A stretch of 6,682 nucleotides of DNA from an uncultured Clostridia bacterium (GTDB taxonomy: Bacteria; Bacillota; Clostridia; Oscillospirales; Acutalibacteraceae), in the NCBI GenBank assembly GCA_946186725.1, contig CAMHOI010000058.1, forward strand, positions 1 to 6,682, written 5' to 3'. Shown piece by piece: positions 1-5,947 of this stretch (the stretch's first letter is position 1; each line of letters starts with the position of its first letter). Under the pieces are notes generated by a model. It worked only from the letters and a program-made list of their open reading frames with translations. It ran no database searches and was not told where the DNA came from. Both the position numbers and the translations under genes were made by a program.

Positions 1-2661
1 TGCCGCCGTCTCCTTTGCGATCACGGTGAGGCCGGGGTCGAGGTTGTCAATGAGGATCGTTCCGGCGCTGTCGGTGGTGAAATACCCGTTGCCGTTGCCG
101 ATGACCGCGCCGCCGGAGTCAATGACGAAAAAGCGCACGTCCGACAAGGGGGCGCGGGTGGCGGCGTCGAGCTTCTTGATTAAAACGCTGCCTTTCGGGG
201 CGTTTCCAAAATAGAGTTGCACGACATCCTGCTGCTCTCCGCTGACATAGGCGGTCTGCGGGGCGGCGTCGATGACGTGTCCGCTGTCGCTGGCCAGTTC
301 CTCCACAACGTAGGCCCCTGCCTTGAGGCCCGTGACGGTAAAGCTGCCGTTGGCGCTGGTGAGGTAGGTGCCGATGACCGTGCCGCCCGTGCCGCTGGTG
401 CCGGAGAGGTACTTGACTTGGAACACGGCGTTTTTGACAGCCTCGCCGGTCACGCTGTCATACTTGAACACGCAAAGCGCGGACAAGGGCGTATTTTCAA
501 AGGTGACGGTTTTCCCCGTTCCAGCGAGGACGTAAAACTCCTGTGTCGCCGGGTCTGCGATGGAGTAGCCCGTGGGCGCGGCAAGCTCCGTCACCTTGTA
601 CCAGCCGTCCCGGAGGGAGTCGATCACGATCTGTCCGTTGGCGTCGGTGGTGAAATCTCCGAGGTTGTTGATCTCCCCGGTAAAAGTCTGATTGCCGGCG
701 TAATCCACATGGAATTTGACCGAGGGGATCGGGGCGCGGGTGATGCTGTTGATCTTATTGATCGTCAGCGTGGGCTTGGCGTGGTTTTCAAATACCGCTG
801 TTCCCAGCTTGTTCGGCTCCAACGTGATAAGCTGCGTCGGCTGCTCTGCGGGCAAGTAGCCGGTGGGAGGGGAAACCTCGGTGATCTGATAAACGCCGGG
901 GTCAAGCTCCTTCAAGAAGATTTCACCGTTGGCGTCGGTCTGCTCGGTCGTCAGCGTGGAGCCGTCCGCGCGGTTGACCTTGAACGTCGCACCGGCAAGC
1001 AGAGCGCCGGTGTCGGCGTCTTTCTTGACGATCTTCATATCCGGTTTCTTATCGTCGCACACGACAAGCTGCGAGGTCTGACCGGGGAAAAGCTGAACGT
1101 GGTACTCCATCTCATTGATGATGTAGCCGCTGGGCGCGTCGATCTCCTGCACCGAGTAAACGCCGGGGTCGAGGTTTTCGATGGTGATGCTGCCCTGCGT
1201 GTCGGTGATGCGGTCAAGATAATGGGAGCCGTCCTCAATCTTGGCAATGCGGAACGTCGCACCGGGAAGCAGCTTCTCCCGCAGCGCGTCGTACTTCACC
1301 ACGGACAGCACGGGCTTCTTGGTGTCCGTGAACACGAAAGAGGCGTTTTCGCCCTCATTGATCTTGATGATGCGCTGGTAGTCGTCGATCAGATAGCCCT
1401 CCGGCGCGGCAAGCTCCTCCACGGTGTAGCTGCCGGGATCAAGGGCGGTCAGGTCAACCTCACCGTTGGCGTCTGTCAGATATTCCCGGTTGAAGGTGCC
1501 GCCCACCTGCGAGACCTTGAACCGCGCGTTGGTCAGCGGCGCATAGGTCTGGCTGTCGAGCTTCGTCAAGTGGATGCCGGGTTTCAGATAGTTGAGAAAA
1601 ACCAGAGTATAGTTTTGCTCTCCCGCCTCCAGCTCGATCTCCTGCGGGGTGCTGTTGACGACGTGCGTGTTGGGGGTGGAAATTTCCTTGACGAAGTAGG
1701 TGCCGGGGTTGAGGTCATAGAGGAACACCTCGCCGTTTGCGTTGGTGGTGTATTCCCCGACCAACACCGTGTCCCGATAGACGGCAAAGGTGGTATCGGG
1801 CAGCGGCGTCTTGGCCTGCGCGTCATACTTCACGATCCGCAGCATCGGCAAAACGCGATTGCTCACCGTGATTCGAGGATCATCGGTTGTCGCGGGGTTG
1901 TAGGTATCGACGTAAACGCTATGCTCGGTGCTATCCAGCAGATAGCCCGCGGGGGCAATCGTTTCTTTAACTGTATAATAGCCCGTTGTGACATTCGGGA
2001 CATAGGCAAGGCCGTTGTCATTGGTAGTGACGGTGGTGACAAGCTGCCCGTTGCGGTAGACCTCAAACGTCGCATGGGCGAGGCTGTAATGATTCCCCTC
2101 GTCGCATTTGTAGATGATAAGGGTCGGCTGGCGCACGTTGCGGAAGGTCAGCGCCACATCGTTGCGGCCTGTCCAGTTGACCGTCTGCACGGTGCTGTCC
2201 AGCTCATAGCCTGTCGGTGCCGTCACTTCGTACACCTTATAGCTGCCCACGGGGAGCTGGTCGGCGTCCATCTGAATGACGCCTGCCTGGTCGGTGATCT
2301 TTGTCGTGTAAAAATCACCATTGATTTGCTCAAAGGCGATAACCGCGCCTTGCAGGGAATATCCCGTTTGCTTGTCCATCTTGCGGACAGTCAGTTGTTT
2401 CTGCGTGCTGTCCTGTACGGTGGCATAGTTCACGCGGGCGGCCTTGACCGTCAGATTGATGGGATCGACAATGGCGTATCCCGCGGGGGCCTCGGTTTCT
2501 GTCAGCGTGTAGGTATAGTTCGGATTGATGCGTTCCCAAAGGATCAGGCCGTTTTCGTCCGTAGTCCCGGTTCTGCTGCTGCCGTCCGTGCCTGTCAACA
2601 CGAACGACGCGCCCGCGAGGGGCTGACCCGTTCCGCTGACCTTCGTGACTTGCAGTGAGCC
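1..2661 (-). repeat. Tandem CnaB/SpaA (prealbumin-fold) protein repeats, nine complete plus one partial
   Basis: Repeats start near residues 383, 472, 562, 655, 745, 833, 923, 1013, 1109 and 1207, giving a period of about 88-98 residues (roughly 265-295 bp). Each opens with a strand ending in Lys, usually V/I-x-K-x-D (Lys389, 476, 567, 660, 749, 838, 928, 1018, 1115, 1212). Each has a central T-D/N-x-x-G segment and a Y-x-V-x-E-x-x-A-P-x-G-Y segment with the presumed catalytic Glu (437, 527, 615, 708, 798, 888, 977, 1074, 1170, 1266). The closing strand ends in Asn (557, 650, 739, 1008, 1105, 1202) or Asp (466, 828, and 918 or 919). These are the residues that form intramolecular isopeptide bonds in characterised CnaB domains. 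The repeats are diverged at DNA level, sharing only short identical runs, so the array looks old rather than freshly duplicated. The tenth is cut by the window edge after its Glu. Confidence 0.9.
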
Positions 2662-3807
2662 GGTTTCCGTCAGCTCGCTGCCCCAATTCAAAACGCCGTC
2701 CGCTGTCAGCGTTCCCTTGCTGGGGTCTGCGATAATATACGACTGCTCATAGCTTACATCGTTTTTGGCAAGGTAAAGCTCATACTGCATGATATAAGCG
2801 GCGCAGTTAAGCGTGATCTCGCCGCTGTTCGGCGCGGTGTCGGTGGGGATGCACAACTTGGCTCTGCCGGAATACTCGGTGCCATTGGAATTGAGCGTGG
2901 TTGTTTTATGCTCCACGGGCAGCGTCCACGTCGCCGTTTCGCGGAACGTGCCGCGGGGCAGCTCCACGTTGTTGAGGTCGGTAAACATTGTGCCGCTCGG
3001 TGCATTGTCCGCCCACAATTCGATGTTGTAGGCGGAGTAGTAGGTCGAGGTCGCGCTGGCAAAGGTATACTCGCGCGTGTAGTAGGACACGCCGTTGATG
3101 GTTTCACGTTTGAAACCGTACTGCTCGTTGTCTGCGGCATAGTCCAGCGTCATATCGCCGGGGATGCTGACGTTTGCGCCGAGCCGTCCGTCCTCTGCGC
3201 AGATATACATTCCCGTTTTGGGGATGCGCGTCCATGTTTTTGCCACATCAAGGATCAACTGTGCCGCACGAAACACACGCATTTTCTGCGTATCGCCCGT
3301 GGGCTGCGCAAGGCGCTCTCTGCCGCTGGTAAAGGTCGTGCCATCGACGGCAAGTTGTCCGAGCGCCGCCCATACCGCAACCTGTGTTGCATAGGCGTAT
3401 TCATCCTCGGTCAAGCCGTTCAAAATGCTGTTTGTGTTCAGATACAAGCCGAGGAAGGTGTCGAGGCTGTGCTGCGGGAAACCGTTTGCGACTGCGCCCG
3501 CGGCCTGCGGGCTTGCGGTGTACTTGCCGGAGATCGGCAAACGGCGAGCGGTATAATCCAGCCCGTGGTTGATGCAGAATCCCGGCCCCGTCAGTCCGTC
3601 GTTGGTCGTGTACTGATAGGTCGAAACGCCGAGAGACGTTCCCGCTGTCGTTTTCAAGAAGTAGTTGCGGTTGCCGAGGGAAACTGTGGCGGTGGCGCTT
3701 CCGTCGCCAATGCTGCCCGCAAAGGCGCTTTGCGGCACGAGGCCAAAGGCCATTATCACCGCAAGCATGAGGGCAAACCATCTTGTCCTTGTTTTTGTTT
3801 TCGTCAT
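1..3807 (-). CDS. Thioester-domain, CnaB/SpaA-repeat surface adhesin (3' end beyond window)
   Basis: A cell-surface adhesin or pilin-like stalk protein. The frame is open for 1269 codons from the ATG at 3807 to position 1 with no stop, so the C-terminus (and any LPxTG-type signal) is outside the window. The start is supported by AAAGGA 6 nt upstream and a signal peptide of about 30 residues: basic MTKTKTRTR, a hydrophobic core, and a likely cut after QSAFA. Residues about 45-195 look like a thioester (TQXA) domain, with Cys78 in GFCINHG and Gln142 in ATQVAVW. Residues about 200-380 form a beta-rich middle region of unknown family. From residue 383 onward there are nine full and one partial CnaB/SpaA repeats of about 90 residues. 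In known relatives the thioester binds a target covalently and the repeats carry Lys-Asn/Asp isopeptide bonds. Codon use is GC-rich and even throughout, with no sign of a frameshift. It is last in a same-strand cluster with a sortase and directly follows a terminator. Family assignment is firm; the ligand is unknown. Confidence 0.93.
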   Translation of the reverse strand, partial: MTKTKTRTRWFALMLAVIMAFGLVPQSAFAGSIGDGSATATVSLGNRNYFLKTTAGTSLGVSTYQYTTNDGLTGPGFCINHGLDYTARRLPISGKYTASPQAAGAVANGFPQHSLDTFLGLYLNTNSILNGLTEDEYAYATQVAVWAALGQLAVDGTTFTSGRERLAQPTGDTQKMRVFRAAQLILDVAKTWTRIPKTGMYICAEDGRLGANVSIPGDMTLDYAADNEQYGFKRETINGVSYYTREYTFASATSTYYSAYNIELWADNAPSGTMFTDLNNVELPRGTFRETATWTLPVEHKTTTLNSNGTEYSGRAKLCIPTDTAPNSGEITLNCAAYIMQYELYLAKNDVSYEQSYIIADPSKGTLTADGVLNWGSELTETGSLQVTKVSGTGQPLAGASFVLTGTDGSSRTGTTDENGLILWERINPNYTYTLTETEAPAGYAIVDPINLTVKAARVNYATVQDSTQKQLTVRKMDKQTGYSLQGAVIAFEQINGDFYTTKITDQAGVIQMDADQLPVGSYKVYEVTAPTGYELDSTVQTVNWTGRNDVALTFRNVRQPTLIIYKCDEGNHYSLAHATFEVYRNGQLVTTVTTNDNGLAYVPNVTTGYYTVKETIAPAGYLLDSTEHSVYVDTYNPATTDDPRITVSNRVLPMLRIVKYDAQAKTPLPDTTFAVYRDTVLVGEYTTNANGEVFLYDLNPGTYFVKEISTPNTHVVNSTPQEIELEAGEQNYTLVFLNYLKPGIHLTKLDSQTYAPLTNARFKVSQVGGTFNREYLTDANGEVDLTALDPGSYTVEELAAPEGYLIDDYQRIIKINEGENASFVFTDTKKPVLSVVKYDALREKLLPGATFRIAKIEDGSHYLDRITDTQGSITIENLDPGVYSVQEIDAPSGYIINEMEYHVQLFPGQTSQLVVCDDKKPDMKIVKKDADTGALLAGATFKVNRADGSTLTTEQTDANGEIFLKELDPGVYQITEVSPPTGYLPAEQPTQLITLEPNKLGTAVFENHAKPTLTINKINSITRAPIPSVKFHVDYAGNQTFTGEINNLGDFTTDANGQIVIDSLRDGWYKVTELAAPTGYSIADPATQEFYVLAGTGKTVTFENTPLSALCVFKYDSVTGEAVKNAVFQVKYLSGTSGTGGTVIGTYLTSANGSFTVTGLKAGAYVVEELASDSGHVIDAAPQTAYVSGEQQDVVQLYFGNAPKGSVLIKKLDAATRAPLSDVRFFVIDSGGAVIGNGNGYFTTDSAGTILIDNLDPGLTVIAKETAA
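3223..3675 (-). other. Thioester (TQXA / TED) domain of the adhesin
   Basis: Residues about 45-195 of the adhesin. The putative thioester pair is Cys78 (GPGFCINHG) and Gln142 (YAYATQVAVWAALG); the second segment fits the T-Q-x-A-(I/V)-W signature of Cys-Gln thioester surface proteins. In characterised streptococcal members (SfbI, FbaB, Cpa) the internal Cys-Gln thioester reacts with a nucleophile on a host ligand to form a covalent bond. Only 64 residues separate Cys and Gln here, which is compact as far as I recall compared with the streptococcal domains, so the fold may be a minimal variant. Position just after the signal peptide, at the distal tip of the stalk, is where such domains normally occur. 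The domain boundaries are approximate. Confidence 0.8.
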
Positions 3808-3813
3808 AGCAAG

Positions 3814-3819
3814 TCCTTT
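3814..3819 (-). promoter_or_regulatory. Ribosome binding site of the adhesin gene
   Basis: AAAGGA on the minus strand, 6 nt before the ATG at 3807. It fixes the start, because the signal peptide begins exactly here. Only 24 nt separate this site from the T-tract of the terminator upstream. Confidence 0.75.
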
Positions 3820-3843
3820 CAATTCAAAGCTGATTTTGGGTAT

Positions 3844-3872
3844 AAAAAAACCGCCCTGTTGTATGGGCGGTT
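3844..3872 (-). terminator. Intrinsic terminator after the transglutaminase-like gene
   Basis: On the minus strand, AACCGCCC and GGGCGGTT form a perfect 8-bp stem around an 8-nt loop, and a run of T follows down to 3844. There is no T-tract on the plus-strand side, so it acts on minus-strand transcripts only. It lies about 50 nt after the stop of the transglutaminase-like gene, and its T-tract ends 36 nt before the adhesin start codon. That leaves little space for a separate promoter, so it may act as an attenuator controlling read-through into the adhesin. Confidence 0.85.
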
Positions 3873-3877
3873 AAAGT

Positions 3878-3908
3878 CGAAATGCGTCTCAATTTGAGAC
3901 GCATTTCG
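3878..3908. repeat. Perfect 15-bp inverted repeat with 1-nt centre
   Basis: Arms CGAAATGCGTCTCAA (3878-3892) and TTGAGACGCATTTCG (3894-3908) are exact reverse complements around a single T at 3893. The repeat begins 16 nt after the transglutaminase-like stop and ends 5 nt before the terminator hairpin, without overlapping it. As RNA it could form a tall hairpin protecting the 3' end of the upstream message. As DNA, its near-complete symmetry also suits binding of a dimeric protein. It lacks its own adjoining T-tract on the minus strand. I saw no second copy in the window. The function is unknown. Confidence 0.9.
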
Positions 3909-3924
3909 GGTTGGTATGTTTTTT

Positions 3925-4950
3925 TCACTTGGTCGAACCAGGAACCAGTATCTCTTTTGCAAAGGTGGCCAATGCCGGATTTTCCAGCCGATAGTCCGCG
4001 CCCTGTGCCTCGGATTGCTCCCACATGATCGTCTGATAAGGCCGGATGGACAACTCGTTTCCGGCGTCGGTGGCGCTCACATCGACGTACCACCATCTGC
4101 CGCTGACATAGACCTCATTCCATTGGTGGGTGTCGCTGTGGACAAGAACGCAGGGTATGTCGGCCAGATTGCAAAGGAACATGAAGTTGTGGGCGTATGC
4201 CATGCAGTTACCCCCTCTCACGGCGTCCGAGGTCAGCACCGTGCGCGGCGTGGAAAACGATGCGGCGTCATAGGTGAGGCGGTCACAGACATAAAACGCG
4301 ATCTCACGCACCTTGTCCGCTTCGCCCTTTCCCGCAAGGCTGTCAACGAACGGCTTGCAATAGCTCGCCGCGGCCTGATAGCTGTCGGGCTGCTTCGCCG
4401 TGAAGTATGCCTTGCCGTCCTTTGCCTTGAGGTGGTAGGCGGGCCAGTTTCCGATGGCCCCGGTCACTTCCTGCATGGCGTCCCATGTGCCGTCCGACAT
4501 AGCGACGAGCGCGGAGTCCGCGCCGGTGGCGACGGTCTGCCGGATGGCGTTATACGCTTCGCGGGTATAGTTGCCCGTGAAGATCGCGGGGTTGGTCTCG
4601 CCGCTCGCGTCGGGCGCGGCGCTGGTTGCCGGGGTCGTCTGCTCCTGTGGGGTCGGGATAGCTGCCGGTATGATTGCCGGGGCCTCGCCCGTATAGGGCG
4701 CGTCGCTTTGGATTTGCACCGCGCCGTTCCAGTAGACGTTAAAGCCCACGGCCTGTCCCACATCGCGCAGCTTGATGTAGTTGTTGCCATTGATGAGGTA
4801 TGCTTCCAGTTCCACACGCTGACCGTCCACATAGACGGGGCTTGTACTCCGCTCCGCCATGATGCCTGCGGCATACGCCGCGCCGCCTCCGAACAATGCC
4901 GCGCCGAGAGCGAAGCTGATTGCTCCAACTGCTAATGTTTGCTTTTTCAT
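3925..4950 (-). CDS. Secreted transglutaminase-like protein with N-terminal stalk domain
   Basis: A 341-residue exported protein. The start has AAGGGGG 7 nt upstream and a signal peptide (MKKQTLAVGA, hydrophobic core, cut near AAYAA). Residues about 37-82 (VYVDGQRVELEAYLINGNNY, then IKLRDVGQAVGFNVYW) match the small stalk domain known as copper amine oxidase N-terminal-like, common in exported Firmicutes proteins; despite the name it is not itself enzymatic. A Pro/Thr/Ala-rich linker (about 88-122) leads to a transglutaminase-fold domain with an intact triad: Cys249 (GGNCMAYAHN), His275 (THQWNEVYV) and Asp290 (WWYVDVS). In this superfamily bacterial members act as cysteine proteases, peptidases or cross-linking enzymes, so the reaction cannot be fixed from sequence. 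No membrane anchor or LPxTG motif is seen; the C-terminus ends LVPGSTK. It has its own promoter and is followed by a terminator, so it could be made independently. It may process or cross-link surface proteins of this locus, which is inference. Confidence 0.93.
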   Translation of the reverse strand: MKKQTLAVGAISFALGAALFGGGAAYAAGIMAERSTSPVYVDGQRVELEAYLINGNNYIKLRDVGQAVGFNVYWNGAVQIQSDAPYTGEAPAIIPAAIPTPQEQTTPATSAAPDASGETNPAIFTGNYTREAYNAIRQTVATGADSALVAMSDGTWDAMQEVTGAIGNWPAYHLKAKDGKAYFTAKQPDSYQAAASYCKPFVDSLAGKGEADKVREIAFYVCDRLTYDAASFSTPRTVLTSDAVRGGNCMAYAHNFMFLCNLADIPCVLVHSDTHQWNEVYVSGRWWYVDVSATDAGNELSIRPYQTIMWEQSEAQGADYRLENPALATFAKEILVPGSTK

Positions 4951-4957
4951 TACCGTA

Positions 4958-4964
4958 CCCCCTT
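4958..4964 (-). promoter_or_regulatory. Ribosome binding site of the transglutaminase-like gene
   Basis: AAGGGGG, 7 nt before the ATG at 4950. A short GTACC...GGTAC inverted repeat spans this leader and takes in the last two G of the site; it is probably too weak (5 bp, 13-nt loop) to matter. Confidence 0.7.
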
Positions 4965-4981
4965 CATATATTGGTACTTAT

Positions 4982-5010
4982 ATTATACCAAAAATGCGGA
5001 ATACAGTCAA
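4982..5010 (-). promoter_or_regulatory. Near-consensus sigma-A promoter for the transglutaminase-like gene
   Basis: On the minus strand, -35 TTGACT (5005-5010) and -10 TATAAT (4982-4987) are separated by exactly 17 nt. The expected start of transcription is near 4975, giving a leader of about 25 nt before the ATG at 4950. The match is 5 of 6 and 6 of 6 to the vegetative consensus, by far the best promoter in the window. The surrounding sequence is AT-rich within an otherwise GC-rich region. I saw no clear operator next to it. Confidence 0.85.
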
Positions 5011-5053
5011 AAAACCGAACATTTTAGGCTGCTTGCAATGGTGCTTGTTAGGC

Positions 5054-5079
5054 GAGAGGGACGCTTGCGCGCCCCTCTC
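5054..5079 (-). other. Stable hairpin with GCAA tetraloop after the secreted 256-residue gene
   Basis: Minus-strand RNA can form an 11-bp stem (GAGAGGGGCGC against GCGTCCCTCTC, one G-U pair) closed by a GCAA (GNRA) tetraloop. It begins about 16 nt after the stop codon at 5095. No T-tract follows, so it is not a classic intrinsic terminator. It could be an mRNA 3'-end stabiliser, a processing site or a weak terminator ahead of the promoter at 4982-5010. Confidence 0.6.
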
Positions 5080-5094
5080 TGTGAATAACTGCGG

Positions 5095-5865
5095 TTAGTT
5101 GCTACTACCGCCGGAGTGCATCGGCATTGAGGGGAGATAGGTGCCGTTGGGTTCGATCACGTCGCTCAGGCCGATCAGCGACATATCGCTGTCGTAGATG
5201 GGCGCGGTTTTGGGGATGCCGGAGGTGTTGTACTCGCTCATAAACCAGTCGTTCCAAGTCGATCCGCTCGCCGCCTGATATGACACGCTACCCAGCGTAA
5301 AGGTAATGGTGTCGTTCGCTTCCGCGGGCGTGTCGGGGGTTTCGCTCTCGGCCCAATCGACTGTGATGACGACCTCCGCGACTTCCTCGCTGACGGCGTG
5401 GGACTGAACGGCGGCGTCTGCGTCATAGGTCAGAGCCAGCCGCTCGCCGCCCGCAATCACCGGGAAGCCCGCCAGAGAAACGGAGCCGTTTTCGGCAACG
5501 TCGGCATCGTTGATCTGCATGGCAAACTCTTTGGTGCCGGTGGGCGTACCGCGGAAGTCCTTGCCCCACGCGGCAATCGACCAGCCGTTTTTGACCTGGA
5601 CTTTCACCGCGTTTACCTGAATGGGGCCATTGCTGTTGTTGACGATGGCGGCGTTGGTCGCAGTTGTCACGCTGCCGTCCGCTGCGACGCTCACGGGCAG
5701 GCGCGTCGGAACGCTGACGCTGAACGTGGCGGCTGCGGCGGTCAGATCGACCTCGGAGCTGAGGTCGCCGGGGCCGTCAATGTTGCTGACGGCAAAGGTG
5801 GGTACGGACATACTGGCGCACACGGTAAGCGCCAGCGCGAGGGAGAGGAAGTTTGACTTTTTCAT
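5095..5865 (-). CDS. Secreted protein of unknown function with beta-rich region and C-terminal W/YNT module
   Basis: A 256-residue exported protein. Start chosen from AAGGAGG 9 nt upstream and a clear signal peptide (MKKSNFLSLALALTVCASMS, likely cut after VPTFA at residue 25). Residues about 45-172 read as alternating beta strands (ATFSVSVPTRLPVSV, NAAIVNNSNGPIQVNAVKV, VKNGWSI, then EVAEVVITVDW), like an Ig-type sandwich. I recognise this S-V-P-T-x-L-P-V pattern from unannotated exported Firmicutes proteins but cannot name a family. An acidic Pro/Thr linker (about 173-184) follows. Residues about 185-244 form a small module with a GSTWNDWFMSEYNTSG core and a DVIEPNGTY end, which I recall as recurring in Clostridia surface and mobile-element proteins. 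The tail is SGGSSN, with no LPxTG, no membrane segment, and only one Cys (in the signal peptide). It is therefore probably released or held non-covalently. A role as a structural subunit or an adhesin partner is only a guess. Confidence 0.9.
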   Translation of the reverse strand: MKKSNFLSLALALTVCASMSVPTFAVSNIDGPGDLSSEVDLTAAAATFSVSVPTRLPVSVAADGSVTTATNAAIVNNSNGPIQVNAVKVQVKNGWSIAAWGKDFRGTPTGTKEFAMQINDADVAENGSVSLAGFPVIAGGERLALTYDADAAVQSHAVSEEVAEVVITVDWAESETPDTPAEANDTITFTLGSVSYQAASGSTWNDWFMSEYNTSGIPKTAPIYDSDMSLIGLSDVIEPNGTYLPSMPMHSGGSSN

Positions 5866-5874
5866 AGAACAAAG

Positions 5875-5881
5875 CCTCCTT
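5875..5881 (-). promoter_or_regulatory. Strong ribosome binding site of the secreted 256-residue protein
   Basis: AAGGAGG, 9 nt before the ATG at 5865. It is the strongest Shine-Dalgarno sequence in the window, consistent with an abundantly made surface protein. Confidence 0.8.
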
Positions 5882-5947
5882 GTGTATTTTTTCCGGCGAC
5901 ACTCCCAATGTCAACCGGATTGGTATGCAAAGCCTTTCGGCATTACA

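Noticed and set aside
217..2658. Plus-strand open frame of 813 codons opposite the adhesin repeats
   Set aside because: The minus-strand frame here gives clear CnaB repeats with conserved Lys, Glu and Asn/Asp. The plus-strand translation is only the complement of GC-rich codons, with repeating V/G/R/D-rich low-information sequence and no recognisable domain or clear ribosome site.
1..2661. CRISPR array or DNA-level tandem repeat suggested by the recurring short matches
   Set aside because: The similarity follows protein-level CnaB repeats of about 270-290 bp with diverged DNA; there are no identical direct repeats with unique spacers.
2908..3897. Plus-strand open frame of 329 codons
   Set aside because: It runs opposite the adhesin signal peptide, thioester domain and middle region and through the terminator; its product is Arg/Cys-rich with no domain.
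3916..4935. Plus-strand open frame of 339 codons
   Set aside because: It mirrors the transglutaminase-like gene almost exactly. The minus frame has a signal peptide, a complete catalytic triad, a ribosome site and a promoter; the plus frame has none.
5886..5914. Promoter TTGACA (5909-5914) with AAAAAT (5886-5891), 17 nt apart, before the secreted 256-residue gene
   Set aside because: The -35 is perfect but the -10 matches only 4 of 6, and transcription would start near 5879, inside the ribosome binding site. It may be chance; the gene is more likely read from upstream.
5892..5919. Imperfect inverted repeat (TCCGG-GACA / TGTC-CCGGA) upstream of the secreted 256-residue gene
   Set aside because: The 5+4 bp stem is broken by an internal loop and followed by A rather than T on the minus strand, so it is not a terminator. 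It is too weak to call an operator.
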